Shown: piece by piece, positions 1 to 10,276 of the stretch
Layout of the letters: every line of letters starts with the position of its first letter
How positions within the stretch are numbered: position 1 is the first letter of the stretch
NCBI RefSeq assembly: GCF_019279795.1
Contig: NC_056733.1
Location: forward strand, 1,426,481,610 to 1,426,545,609
Source of the DNA: Protopterus annectens
Lineage: Eukaryota > Chordata > Ceratodontiformes > Protopteridae
Direction of reading: 5' to 3'
DNA: 64,000 nt
Program-made: the position numbers and the translations under genes
Notes under the pieces: model-generated
Database searches by the model: none
Told to the model about the DNA's origin: nothing
What the model saw: only the letters and a program-made list of their open reading frames with translations

Positions 1-65
1 TAAGTGTACACAACTGTACTATGTTCTTCGCGTTTCACTGTTGGTCATCACACTTGGGTTGATTC
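1..65. repeat. Partial internal complementary region (ICR) of A1
   Basis: The sequence from the atgttctt at 21 through the cacttgggttgat near 65 is the reverse complement, with a few mismatches, of the A1 right end at 5079-5122. Positions 1-20 match the centre of the A2 ICR near 7252-7271. The left half of this ICR and the left terminal repeat should lie just outside the window. Confidence 0.7.
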
Positions 66-92
66 CCAAAGCTGAAGAATGGGTGGAGGCAA

Positions 93-1110
93 TCAAGAAG
101 TGCTGGGGATGGCTAGAATGCCCTGCAGGACTGCTGTTGCAAAACCCGCCCTGGATTTGGAAGAGATAGGCAGTTGGTAATGCTTGGTGAAGGTGTAAAC
201 AGAACTCCAAGTAGCAGGTTCCAGAATGTCCCTGGTAGGGACTCCTCTGAGAAAGGCTGCAGAGGTTGAAGCTGCCCTAGTGGAATGCGTTCTGACCCCC
301 TGAGAGGGTGGTCTCCCATAGTGTTTGTAACAAAGTGGATACAATGTGCTATCCATTTGGAGATGGTTTGTTTTGACAAGGTCTTGCTCTCTGCCCCTGG
401 TGCAAAGCTGACTTGTAACTGGTCAGACTTCCTGAAGGGCTCAGTCCCTATCAAGGTAGATCTGAGCTGTGCAGGATCCTTTCCTCCTTATTTTGGGGAT
501 TAGGAAAGAAGGTGGGCAAATGGAGAGATTGGTTGAGAGCCACACTGGATACCACTATGGGCATAAAAGAAGGATTAGTCCTGAGGGACACACTGTCAGC
601 ATGAAAAATAATGAAGGGTTCCACAGCCATAAGTGCTTGTAGCGCAGACACTCTTCTAGCTGAGGTGATGGCCAGAAACAAGTCTGTTTTCCAAGAGAGG
701 AATTTCAACTCTGCAGGCTCAAAGGGGGGTAGCGTGAGCTTTTCCAGCACAAAGTTAAGGTCCCAAGCAGGGGTGGGGTCTCTTCTCGGTGGCCTTACGT
801 TGTTAGCCCCTTCTCAGGAACTGTTTGATAAGAGAAAAGAGGTGGCTCAGAACTGTAATGAGCAGAGATGGCAGAGGCATGGATCTTGATGGAAGAGAAG
901 GATAGGCGTCTGTGTAGTAGGTAGTCCAGGATGAGAAGTAAGGAGGGCTGTGCTGTATCCGTTCCTTTAGAGAGAATCCAGGAACAATACCTTTTCCACT
1001 TATCAGCATAGCATTTCCTAGTACTGGGTCATCTGGCTTCACGAATGACATCCAGCACCTGCTTGCTTAGGCTGGCCAGTGGAGGAGAGTTCAAGGAATG
1101 AGCCAGCCTG
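93..1110 (-). pseudogene. DIRS tyrosine recombinase (YR), broken, A1
   Basis: A tyrosine recombinase would integrate a circular DNA copy without an RNase H-fold integrase. The pieces are in three frames. About 451-750 holds the first catalytic-arginine block (TSARRVSALQAL) and the conserved RTNPSFMP stretch. About 93-356 holds the H-x-x-R block (HSTRAAST), the ATW residue that follows and the HY tyrosine context. The N-terminal SAM-like part (about 1029-1110) is decayed. At least two frameshifts separate these blocks, so no full protein is possible. Every block aligns by eye with the intact A2 recombinase. Confidence 0.8.
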
Positions 1111-1257
1111 CAAGGTTCAGGGTTTGCAGTTGCGGACACAAGATCAGCCCCTCCTGCTGAGTGAAGAGGGTTGGGATCTGAGGAAGGTGCCATGGTGGCA
1201 CCAGTGACAGACTGCGCAGAAGTGGGTACCAATGTTGGTGTGACCAGTCTGGGGCAA

Positions 1258-3020
1258 TCAGGAGTGCCCTTGGTTTTTCCTGCCTTGAGTAGCACTCTTG
1301 TAAAAAGATGCAGAGGGGGAAATGCATAGATTGAGAGGTTTACCCACTGGTAGGATAGGGCATCCACTTTCCAGGCCTTGCTGTGAGGTACCCTGGTGCA
1401 AAATTTGCTGAGCTGGTGATTGTAGGGGGAGGCAAGCATGTACACCTTCGGGGTACTCCATTTCTGGGTTAGAAGGCTGAAGGTGTAAAGATCTAATTGT
1501 CACTCTTGTGGGTCTAGGACATTTCTGCTTAAGTCGTCTGCCAGAGAGTTTTGTTTGCCTGGCAGGAATTCAGCTTGCAGGTGAATTTGCATAGCCAAGG
1601 CTATATTCCACAGGGTCATGGCTAGCCTGCAGAGTGGGTAAGAGTGGGTTCCCCCCTGCTTGTTGGTGTACCATATCACTGTGGTGTTGCCGGTTTTTAT
1701 CAGAAGGGGCCCTGGTGAGAGTATGGATCTGAAGGCTGTCAAGAGTGCTGAACAGCTAGCATCTCGTTTTGGTTGATGTGCAGGTGAATTTGGTTTGGGC
1801 TCCAGTGGCCCTGAATGCACCAGCCATCCAGATGTACACCTCAGGCATAGTCTGATGTGTATGTGGTTAGGGTCTGGGCGGCGTGGGGTTGTGTAAAGGG
1901 AAGTCCCTTGTTGTGGTTGCATGCTGCTGCCCACCAAAGAAACTCTGTCCTGAGACAAGGTATTATAGTTTCCAGGTCCTGAGAATATTGGCACCAAAGA
2001 CTTTTTAAGTACCACTGAAGTTTCCTCACATGCAGTCTGACATATGGAATTAGTAGAATGCAGGAGGCAATGAACCCTAGAGCCTGCAGGATTTTCCTTG
2101 CAGATAGCTGGGTTCTGGTGGCCATTTGAGTGAAGTAGCCTGTCAGATAGGTTTGTTTTTCTTGCGTAAGGAATGCCACATTTGGGATGCTGTGTCCAAG
2201 CTTGCTCCCAGGAATACAATTTTTTGACTGGGGACTAGTTTTGATTTCTTTTCGTTGATAGTGTACCCCAGGGAGGTTAGAAGGTCCTTTACAAATGTCA
2301 GGTGCTGCAACAGCTTTTCCTGTCTGCCTGCCTGAATCAGGCAATCGTTCAAGTAAGGGTAAATTTGAATCTGTCTCTGTCTGCAATAGGCAATGGCTGG
2401 AGCCATGCATTTTGTGATGACTCTGGGAGCAGTGGATAAGCCAAAGGGAAGTGCAGAGAACTGATAATGCATAGATCCTGCCTTGAAATGTAGATATTTC
2501 CTGCATGAGTCCCTGATAGGGATGTGTAGATAGGCTTCCTTTAGGTCTAGGGTGGCTAACCAGGCATCTTTTGACAGCATAGGGAGAAGCTGCTGTAGGG
2601 TGAACATTTTGAATTTTGGTACTACCAGGAATTTGTTTAGAATGGAAAGGTCTAAGATTGGGCACCAGGTGCCCTCTCTTCTGGGTACCAGGAAAAGTCT
2701 GGAATAAAAACCTTGGCCTATCTGTTCTGCAAGAACAGGCTGAACTGCCCTTATGGAGAGAATCGACTGAACTTGGTTTTGTGCCTCTGCCCACTGGTTT
2801 GGTGGAAGATCTGGGAACCCTTCTGGGGTTGGCAATGTGTGAAGTAAAATTTGCACCCCTGGGATACTATGTTGAGGACCCATCGATCTTTGGTGATGGA
2901 GGTACATTTTGTTGAATGGTAGGCAAGTTTTCCTCCTAGGGGCATAAGCAATTGGGCAGAGGTGAAGAGAGGAGTTGAGAAGTCACTGTGAATTCTTTCC
3001 ATAAGTGGGTGACTTAGCAC
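1258..3020 (-). pseudogene. DIRS RT-RNase H ORF2, broken, A1
   Basis: Reverse transcriptase is in 2143-2907 (GFYSRLFLVPRREG, LDLSILNKFL, LDLKEAYLHIPI, LPFGLSTAP). The catalytic box reads YLND instead of YLDD, so one metal-binding aspartate is lost. RNase H follows in a different frame (1500-2219, with WYTNKQGGTHSYPL), then the methylase-like C-terminal region near 1258-1445. The frame changes between RT and RNase H make this copy non-functional. A second frame (1841-2794) stays open across RT; this is discussed in the findings. Confidence 0.8.
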
Positions 3021-4850
3021 TCCCTGTTTCAGAAGTGGAGGTACTCCACTGCTTACATCTCTGCATACCCGGAGACTGTAGTCGGGGGGGGGGGTCTGTT
3101 TCCCCTAGGTCTAGTTTGAGATGGCCTTGAGGGTGCTGGAAAGGATCAATGCTTCGGGAGCAATGCCTGTTGAATCTTGGAGGCTGCACTTGCAAAAAAA
3201 TCTATGACTGTCTGCAGAGACTTAGCCTTTCCTTCCATCTTTTTTAGAACCTCTTCTGCTTTGGTGCCAGATTGTCCTTGTTCAAAGGAGCGTCCATTAA
3301 CTTTGATTTGACATTGTCTGGCAAGGTCTGCTCCTTAAGCCAAGCATACCCAAGTACAGAACCTGTGACTGTTGCTCTGCAAGATGCTTCTAGGGCGTCA
3401 AACCCACATTGCAGGGTATGTTTGCTGACTTGGCTTGCAGAATGCATAAGCTCCTGTAAATTTTTATTTTCTGCACAGTCAGCAAAAGTAGATAATTTTT
3501 GCTTAATAAACTCCATAGTATGTTGCTGGTTATTTCAGCATGTGGAACTGACAATTCAATGCTCTAATGGTAAGAGTTGCAGAGGTATATACTTTCTCAC
3601 CCCATCTGTCTAAAGCTCTGGAATTACCTTCCGAAGAGGTGGGATTCTTAGCTGTAGTTGCTTTTATTCCTTTAGGCCCTTGGGAGACTAACTCTGGGTC
3701 AGCAGTAGGATTTTTGAAAAGAAATTTGTGAGAGTCAGGGACTCTGTAGTACCTGTCTGGTTTCCTTGGAGCAGGGGGTAAAGTATCAGGAGTTAGACTG
3801 TATTCCATGAAGACATCATCCACAAAATCCAAAACAAGAGGGATAGCGAAGGGTCTGTGCTGTGATGAGTCTAAAAATTCCTTAAGTCTCTTTTTTGACA
3901 GAGTATAATCCTGGCATTCCCAGTGTAAATGTTCTCTCAAAGTATGTACGGTTTCACCAAAAGAAAAATCCTCTGGAGGGAAAGCAGAAGGAATGGATTC
4001 CTCTGCATCAGAATCCTCATAGGCAGATAAAGGCATGTCTTCATATTCTGAAACCTCAGAGTCATCGGACTCTTGGTCAGTCAAAGCTGCTGGGGACAGG
4101 TCTCTTTCTTTTAGCAGTGGAAGGCTGACTTCCCCTAATCAGCATGATCAGGTCTTCTGCCATTTTAAACATTTGTGATTGTGGCAAGGAAGCAGGCGCT
4201 TGAGTTTGGGTCATTTCTTTTTTAGGCGTAGCTCGTACTCTTGGCCTTAGAAATTTGGTAGTTTTAGAGAGAACTGAAGACGCGAAAGAAGTTGGTTTGT
4301 GTCGAATATTGGTAATGCAAAGAACTTCCTCAGAAGTCGGTGCCTGCACAGCGGCTCCAGACCCATCCAAGGTAGAGACATCTGCAGGTTCCATAGTCAA
4401 AGAAGATTCTCGCGGCATACCAGACTCCGAACGGGTCTCAGTAGCATCCTGCGAATCCATCGAAGCGGGGATCAGGGGCTGTGAAAGCGCCTCACCGAGT
4501 ACCGGCGAACTGGTGACTAGCTTAAAGGAAGCGTTGGCAGTTTTGGACCTGTGCGTCTTTATCCTTACTTTTTTTGGAAGACTGGTAGCTGGATGGCATA
4601 CAGAAACCATTTCAGAATAAGGAGATCGAGAATGAAAGTATTTAGCTACAATAAGGGCCCGTCAATGAATAGTTCGGGTGCTGAATAAAGAACAAAACCG
4701 ACAGCATGTACGTCATGGTCTGGGCCTAAACAGGTGACACAGTAAGAATGGAAATCTCGGTGTGGTATTTGCTTTCCACAGGTGAGACAATTTTCTCTGA
4801 CATCGGTTAGAGCAAGAAAAAAGGGTCCCCAATGGGGTTCTCAACTTTAG
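2983..4850 (-). pseudogene. DIRS gag (ORF1), broken, A1
   Basis: Gag-like structural gene in several frames. Near 4820-4725 the minus strand encodes a paired CxxC/H motif (CLTCGKQ..., CVTCLGPDHD), which I read as an N-terminal zinc finger. An acidic, Ser/Pro-rich linker follows at 4610-4077. The central conserved part (4084-3530, YYRVPDSHKFLFKNP) and the helical region (3516-3244, LQCGFDALEASCR) follow. An RS/GR-rich C terminus at 3195-2983 precedes ORF2. Frameshifts near 4080, 3520 and 3200 break it. The family assignment rests on the same blocks in the other DIRS copies here. Confidence 0.7.
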
Positions 4851-4889
4851 AAGACTTCAGGATGATTCAATTCAGAAATGAAAACTCGG

Positions 4890-5122
4890 GTAGCGGGCGA
4901 CCGGCACTCATGCAAACTGCTTCTGCTTCGGGCTCCTCGGCAAGAAAGACTGATGTAATGGCGTTGGCTGCCTGTTTTTATACCCGATGACCTGACGTCA
5001 GTCTTGAAGCGATAGCAACCGAAGCAGAAATACCAAGTCTCTGGTATTTGGGCCGACTGAGGGCTACTTTGCAGGCAGATAACCCAAGTGTGATGACTGC
5101 AACAGTGAAACACAAAGAACAT
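4890..5122. repeat. Right (5') terminal repeat of A1
   Basis: Its reverse complement aligns along its length with the A2 left terminal repeat (6885-7075) and with the A2 right end (22985-23218). It ends in ...cagtgaaacacaaagaacat. Confidence 0.75.
4976..5000 (-). promoter_or_regulatory. TATA box plus CRE-like site in the A1 5' terminal repeat
   Basis: Read on the minus strand, TGACGTCA (4993-5000) is followed 8 bases downstream by GGTATAAAA (4976-4984). It lies upstream of gag, where the element's promoter is expected. The same pair recurs in A2 and A3. Confidence 0.5.
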
Positions 5123-5828
5123 CTTGCTATAATTAGCAGGAAAAGGTAACAGGACAAACTTTAAAACAGCCCTAAAGGATAAAGTCTCCCAAGAAAAGTA
5201 GTTAGGCAACAAAAAAATATAAAATGCTAATGGCAGTAAATGAGATCAGAGTACGTTAGTGCCCAGAGGGATTATGAGAGGTAACAATCTTTAAGGCACT
5301 TGAGATAAGGTGCACTAGCGAAGGCTGGATCAGATCTGACAAGTGGCTCAGTACCAATCAGTCGTTTTAAACAAACCAGATGAAATAGGATGGTCTGTTT
5401 CGACTGACTAAATTTCTTGTTTATATGTAGAATAAAAAATGCCCTAAATACTTCTTTACTTACTTCAATAGAAGTAAAATCCACTTAATTGACCAGAAAA
5501 AATAAATTTATATTAATTCTGTGTGTTACATACCATACCTAAAACTCAAATGTTTCGAGCAAAGTACAACAGTGGGGTTAATTAAGCTTTATGGAATCAC
5601 AGCTACTTTTTATAGTTGAACATCCTGTTACTACTGCCTCAAAGACTACTAATAAAATCTCAAAGAGGACTGAGATATGACCACAAGCACCAGATATTCT
5701 GCTTTGGACTCCTTCCAGCAGTCAGGCATTGTGTTATGGTTTCCATTGTGGATGTTGCATAGAACATTTACTCAGCATATGGAGTACAACAAGAATACTT
5801 TTTGTCTGATTTGACACTGCAGCAGCAG
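5123..5828. other. Unassigned spacer
   Basis: AT-rich sequence between A1 and the SINE. I see no coding motif, terminal repeat or RNA gene here. The short open frames lack recognisable domains. Confidence 0.5.
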
Positions 5829-6107
5829 TTGTTTGTCTTTCGGCTTTTTCCCGAAAAGGGGTCGTCACAGCAGAACTCCGATCGATTAATGATTGGCAGT
5901 AGATTTTTACGAAACGCCGAGTTGCCAGCTCAACGCCCAACCTTCAACGAAGGCATGCCCATTTACACACGCATGTCTTTCGAATGCTACCCAACCGCGG
6001 GGAGGACATGCAGACTCCACAAAGAAGGCACTCCCAAGCCAAGCCAAGCCAAGAATCGAAAGGGGGAACCTCTTGTTGTGAGGTAACAACGCTACCGCCA
6101 TACCACT
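5829..6107 (-). mobile_element. tRNA-derived SINE
   Basis: On the minus strand the 5' part (about 6107-6055) is tRNA-related: it keeps a gttacctcacaacaaga...gttcc core and a weak B-box-like ctttcgattc. The body contains a gtggagtctgcatgtcctcccc block. The 3' end has the ctgtgacgaccccttttcggg...gccgaaag tail. I recognise this head/body/tail layout from widespread fish and amphibian SINEs, but I cannot name the family. The copy is old, with a degraded A box. Confidence 0.6.
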
Positions 6108-6135
6108 GCAGCATACACTGCACTGCAGCAGCAGT

Positions 6136-6247
6136 ACAAATCCTAAATTTCTCACCAAAAATATATTTTCACTTGCCGTGACTAAGACAGCACAAATCCT
6201 AAATTTCTTACCAAAAATATATTTTCACTTGCCATGACTAAGACAGC
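6136..6247. repeat. 56-bp direct tandem duplication
   Basis: Two nearly identical units (6136-6191 and 6192-6247), starting acaaatcctaaatttct and ending gactaagacagc, differ at a few positions. The duplication is short and lies outside any element I can name. Confidence 0.85.
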
Positions 6248-6840
6248 GGGGTCAAACACAGCATTACTTTTGCAATGAAAATGTTAATTGTATGTGCTAC
6301 CTGCAGCTAAACTCCTTCTTGTAAGGCAGATTACTAGAAGACACCAGGCATAGATCACTAATTTGTGATTCTGGGGTTTGCTCTGACCCTCCCCACAGAG
6401 AGGGTGCAAATGGCATGCCTCTAGCAAAAAAAAAAAAAAGGGTATTTTAGTGTTTACATGATCATAAATGTGAACTGTAGTCAAGATATTCCAATGGAAT
6501 TTGACTGATGTTATGTGAAACGATGACAATTCTGCAAGACTTTCATTAGGAAACCAGACAAAGTTATACAGATGTATACTTTTTACACATCGAATCACCA
6601 AGCTGACAAGAATTCTCTAGTTTATGTTCATGACATACAATTATGGGAAAATATTTTTGTAAAATTTAATTTGCTTTTAGAAATATGGTCTTGTACTGCA
6701 TTGTACCACCAGAACTCTCATAGTAATTTGGAAGCTCCGTTCTTTTGGCCATTCATTTTCCAACAAACGTGAACATACTATATATTTTTTTGCCTTTTTC
6801 ATGCAGTCTTATCTTATTACTGGCATGCTCTTAAATAAGT
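6248..6840. other. Unassigned spacer
   Basis: AT-rich sequence with a short poly-A tract near 6426-6439. Nothing else was recognised. Confidence 0.5.
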
Positions 6841-7075
6841 ACAGTTGTGTACACTTACCATAAATGTAGATGTTTGAGTGTATTCACTGTTGCAGTGATT
6901 ACATTTGGGTAATCTGCTGGCAAGTTGGCCTCAGTCGGCCTGATTAACAAAGTCTTGGGTCCTGTGTCAGATGCTGTCCCTTCTTCCATGACGTCATGGT
7001 CGTCAGGGGTATAAAACATGCAGCCGACGTCATTATATCAGTTTTTCGAGCCCCAGATGTCAGGTGCCCCCCTAA
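6841..7075. repeat. Left (3') terminal repeat of A2
   Basis: It is the inverted counterpart of 22985-23218 and of A1 4890-5122. It includes ttgggtcctgtgtcagatgctgtcccttcttcc and a TATA-containing block. Its outermost 55 bases are the reverse complement of 7216-7271. Confidence 0.82.
6989..7016 (+). promoter_or_regulatory. CRE-like site plus TATA box in the A2 left terminal repeat
   Basis: TGACGTCA (6989-6996) is followed 11 bases later by GGTATAAAA (7008-7016). On this side it would drive rightward transcription, antisense to the element's genes. The mirror copy at the other end is the sense promoter. Confidence 0.5.
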
Positions 7076-7184
7076 TGGAGAGCAAATAAACATAAAAACA
7101 CAAAAGTATACCTCCAACCAAAAGCAAATACACCAAAAAGGCTTTTAAGCATAGTAAAGGAAATTAGAGGTATAGTCAGAAAAT

Positions 7185-8687
7185 CTAGGGGGATGGAGGG
7201 AGGGTAAACAGGACTGCAACAGTGAACACACTCAAACATCTACATTTATGGTAAATGTACACAACTGTACTATGTTCTTCATGTCTCACTGTTGCATTCA
7301 TTACATTTGGGTAGATTCCCAAAGCTATGGTCGGGAGGAGGAGTTTATACAGCATTAGGACCTGCAAGAAAGCAGTGGCAAAGCCAGCTCTGGATTTAGA
7401 GAAAAACGGTAAATGATAATGCCTGATGAAAGTATGCAAAGAACTCCAGGTAGCAGCTTCTAGGATATCCCTGGTAGGGACACCTCTGAGAAAGGCTGCA
7501 GAAGTAGATGCAGCCCTGGTGGAATGAGATCTGATCCTGTGGGGGATGGGTTTTCCATGGTGCTTATAGCAGAAATGAATGCAATGGCTTATCCATTTAG
7601 AAATTGTTTGTTTTGAAATAGCCTTCCCCTCTGCCCCTGCAGCAAATACTACCAGCAATTGTTCAGACTTTCTTCGAGATTTAGTCCTGTCCAAGTAGAA
7701 TCTTAGTTGTCTGTGCGCATCCAAGGAATGCAGAATCCGTTCCCCTTTGTTCTGTGGATTGGGAAAGAAGGCTGGCAAATGAACTGACTGATTAAGAGCC
7801 ACACTGGAAACCACCTTGGGCATGAAGGATGGATTGGTCCTGAGAGATACCCTGTCCACACGAAAGATGATGAAAGGCTCCACTGCCATAAGGGCCTGTA
7901 ATTCAGATATCCTTCTAGCTGAAGTGATTGCTAAAAAGAGGGCTGTTTTCCAAGAAATAAATTTTAAGTCTGCAGTAGCAACTGGCTCGAAAGGTGGTAG
8001 AGAGAGTTTCTCCAAAACAAAGTTAAGGTCCCAGGCAGGAGTTGGAGCTCTCCTGGGTGGTCTCAGGTTTTTTGCCCCTCTGAGATACTGCTTGAGCAGA
8101 GGATGAGCTGAAATAGTTGAGGCGTGGATTTTAATGGAGGAAAAAGACAGGCCCTTGTGACGCATCCCAGTTAAGTATTGCAAAATCTGAGGTAAATTGG
8201 GCGCTGCTGTACTCATCTCTAAAGATTGGTTCCAGGCACAGAATCTTTTCCATTTGTCAGCATAAGATTTTCTAGTACTAAGTCTCCTCGCCTCCAAGAT
8301 GACATCCATCACAGGTTTGCTGAGGGATAAGGGGAAATTTAAGTGATTAGCCAGGCTGCAAGGTTTAATGTTGAAAGCTGAGGGTGCAGAATTTGGTTCT
8401 CCTGTTGAGACAGCAGGGAAGGGGTCTGAGGCAGGTGCCATGGAGATATTTGCGACACACTGCGCAGAAGGGGGTACCAGTGTTGGCGCAGCCAGTCTGG
8501 AGCAATAAAAATCATCCTTCGTTTGTCCTGTTTGACTTTTAGTAGAACTTGGAAAGCAGAGGCAGAGGAGGAAAAGCATAGACTGATAGATTTTTCCAGC
8601 TGAAGGACAGAACATCCACTTTCCAGGCTTGTTTGTGGGGAGTCCTTGTGCAAAACTTGTCCAACTGGTAGTTCTGGGGGGAGGCAA
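7185..8687 (-). CDS. DIRS tyrosine recombinase (YR), open frame, A2
   Basis: An uninterrupted 500-codon frame. Residues 1-115 overlap the end of ORF2 and are probably not all translated. An N-terminal SAM-like core-binding part is at about 120-200 (STRKSYADKWKRF). The catalytic domain at about 240-430 has the first arginine in TSARRISEL (about 258), H-x-x-R in HSTRAAST (388-391), W414 in the position often occupied by a second His or Trp, and the tyrosine in RHYHL (424). Residues after about 445 read into the ICR. The true start is not clear. This is the only YR in the window that keeps all catalytic residues in one frame. Confidence 0.82.
   Translation of the reverse strand: MPPPRTTSWTSFAQGLPTNKPGKWMFCPSAGKIYQSMLFLLCLCFPSSTKSQTGQTKDDFYCSRLAAPTLVPPSAQCVANISMAPASDPFPAVSTGEPNSAPSAFNIKPCSLANHLNFPLSLSKPVMDVILEARRLSTRKSYADKWKRFCAWNQSLEMSTAAPNLPQILQYLTGMRHKGLSFSSIKIHASTISAHPLLKQYLRGAKNLRPPRRAPTPAWDLNFVLEKLSLPPFEPVATADLKFISWKTALFLAITSARRISELQALMAVEPFIIFRVDRVSLRTNPSFMPKVVSSVALNQSVHLPAFFPNPQNKGERILHSLDAHRQLRFYLDRTKSRRKSEQLLVVFAAGAEGKAISKQTISKWISHCIHFCYKHHGKPIPHRIRSHSTRAASTSAAFLRGVPTRDILEAATWSSLHTFIRHYHLPFFSKSRAGFATAFLQVLMLYKLLLPTIALGIYPNVMNATVRHEEHSTVVYIYHKCRCLSVFTVAVLFTLPPSP
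7212..7330. repeat. Internal complementary region (ICR) of A2
   Basis: The left half (7216-7271) is the reverse complement of the element's left end (6841-6897). The right half (about 7270-7318) is the reverse complement of its right end (about 23170-23218). This is the diagnostic DIRS feature: an internal copy of both termini side by side, thought to template joining of the cDNA ends into a circle. Confidence 0.85.
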
Positions 8688-10230
8688 ATAGATCTATGTC
8701 TGGGCTCCCCCATTTGTTTGTCAACATGTTTAAAATCCGTGGTTCTAGTTTCTACTTGTGTGGGTCCATGAGGTTTCTGTTTAGTCCGTCTGCCAGTGTA
8801 TTCAATTTTTCTAGCAGGAATTGAGCTTGTAGATGCACTTGGTAGCTCAGGGCTGTATTCCACAATGCCATGGCTAGTCTGCAGAGGGGGTAGGAATGTG
8901 TACCCCCCTGCTTGTTTATGTACCACATAACCATGGTGTTGTCCGTCTTTACCATTAGTTGTCCTGGAAGAATGTAGTCCTTGAAGGCTGTCAGAGCATT
9001 CTGTACAGCTAACATTTCTTTTTGATTGATATGTACGTGCATTTGATTTGGGTTCCATTTGCCCTGTATGCACTTCCCTGCCAGGTGAGCCCCCCCCCCC
9101 CCCCCCATGCACAGTCTGATGCAGCTGTAGTTAAAGTTTGGGCGGCAGGGGGTAGTGTGAATGGTAATCCATTGTTCTGGTGGCAGGCTTCTGCTCACCA
9201 CAGAACTCCAGGCGTAGGCAAGGTATGATAGGAATCATTGTTTCCAGGCTGTGACAATGTTGACTCCACAGAGTTTTTAGATACCACTGTAGTTTCCTCA
9301 TATGCAGTCTTGCATATGGAATTAGAAGAATGCAGGAGGCCATGAACCCCAAGGCTTGCAGTATTTGTCTTGCAGATAGAGTTTTTTTGGCCACTTGTTT
9401 GAAATTACCAAATGAGTTTACTTCTCTGGCGTGAGGAAAGTCATCTGGGCAGTTGTATTCAAGCTTGCACCCAGGAATGTAATCTGTTGACAGGGTACCA
9501 GTTGTGATTTCTTTTCATTTATGGTGTACCCTATAAAAGTTAGAACCTTTTTACAAACGCCAGATGATTTAAAAGTATGCCCTGGTTTTCTGCCTGAATT
9601 AGACAATCGTCCAGGTATGTATATATTTGAATATTTCTTTGCCTGCAAATGCAATAACTGGAGCCAGGCACTTTGTGAATACCCTGTGCGCAGTAGACAA
9701 GCCAAAGGGCAGTGCAGAGAACTGATAATGCAAGTAGCCTGCTTTGAAGCATAGGTATCTTCTGGAAGATTCCCTGATTGGGATGTGCAGGTATGCTTCT
9801 TTTAAATCTAGAGTTGCCAACCAGACGTCTTTGTCTAGCATAGGAAGTAACTGGTGAAGAGTCAGCATCTTGAATTTTGGAATCTCCAGAAAGGTGCTTA
9901 GAGTAGACAGGTCCAGGATTGGACGCCATGCTTTGTCTTTTCTGGGTACCAGGAAAAACTTTGAATAGAAACCTTGTCCCTTTTTCTCTTCTGGCACCAG
10001 TTGAATGGCCCCCATGCTTGAGAGAGAAAGTACTTGTTTTTGAGCCTCTGACCACTGATTCGGGGGCAGGTCTGGCCACCCGTTTGGTGTTGGCAATGTG
10101 TGGAAATGAAATCTGTATCCCTGGACACTATATTTAAAACCCATTTGTCATGGGTTATGAGTTCCCAGTTCTTTGCATGAAGAGCAATCTTTCCCCCCAG
10201 AGGTGTGGTTGAAAGATACGTGCTTGGCAA
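8500..10230 (-). pseudogene. DIRS RT-RNase H ORF2, broken, A2
   Basis: RT is split between two frames (9599-10144 and 9540-10079), with the motifs LDLSTLSTFL, LDLKEAYLHIPI and LPFGLSTA. The YLDD box is intact but lies after a frameshift. RNase H (8752-9201) has KTDN and WYINKQGGTHSYPL. The methylase-like block (8539-8727, DIDLFASPQN and AFPPLPLL) follows. A run of 17 C (9090-9106) in the expected GWGAH codons of RNase H has shifted the frame. The product, if made, would be truncated. Confidence 0.8.
9090..9106. repeat. C17 homopolymer in RNase H
   Basis: A run of 17 C (G on the coding strand) replaces the normal Gly-Trp-Gly codons and causes a frameshift. Its length may also be affected by sequencing or assembly error. 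Confidence 0.9.
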
Positions 10231-10276
10231 TTTTAAAAGGAAGTCATTGAGACTGTTTACCGTGGGGGGTGTCTTG

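Larger units (their letters stand above)
1..5122 (-). mobile_element. DIRS-like YR retrotransposon A1 (left end outside window)
   Basis: A minus-strand element with the DIRS gene order, read right to left: gag (about 4850-2983), RT-RNase H (about 3020-1258) and tyrosine recombinase (about 1110-93). The right terminus near 5122 is the inverted counterpart of positions 21-65. By comparison with A2, positions 1-65 are the right half of the internal complementary region, so the left terminal repeat lies before the window. All three genes carry frameshifts or stops, so this is a dead copy. It is the closest relative in the window of A2 and A3, sharing the leader, gag, RT and YR sequence. Confidence 0.85.

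Noticed and set aside
8339-9112. 257-codon open frame in A2 overlapping RNase H
   Set aside because: Most of it is the overlapping frame of RNase H extended by the C17 run. Only the last part corresponds to the methylase-like block, which is covered under ORF2.
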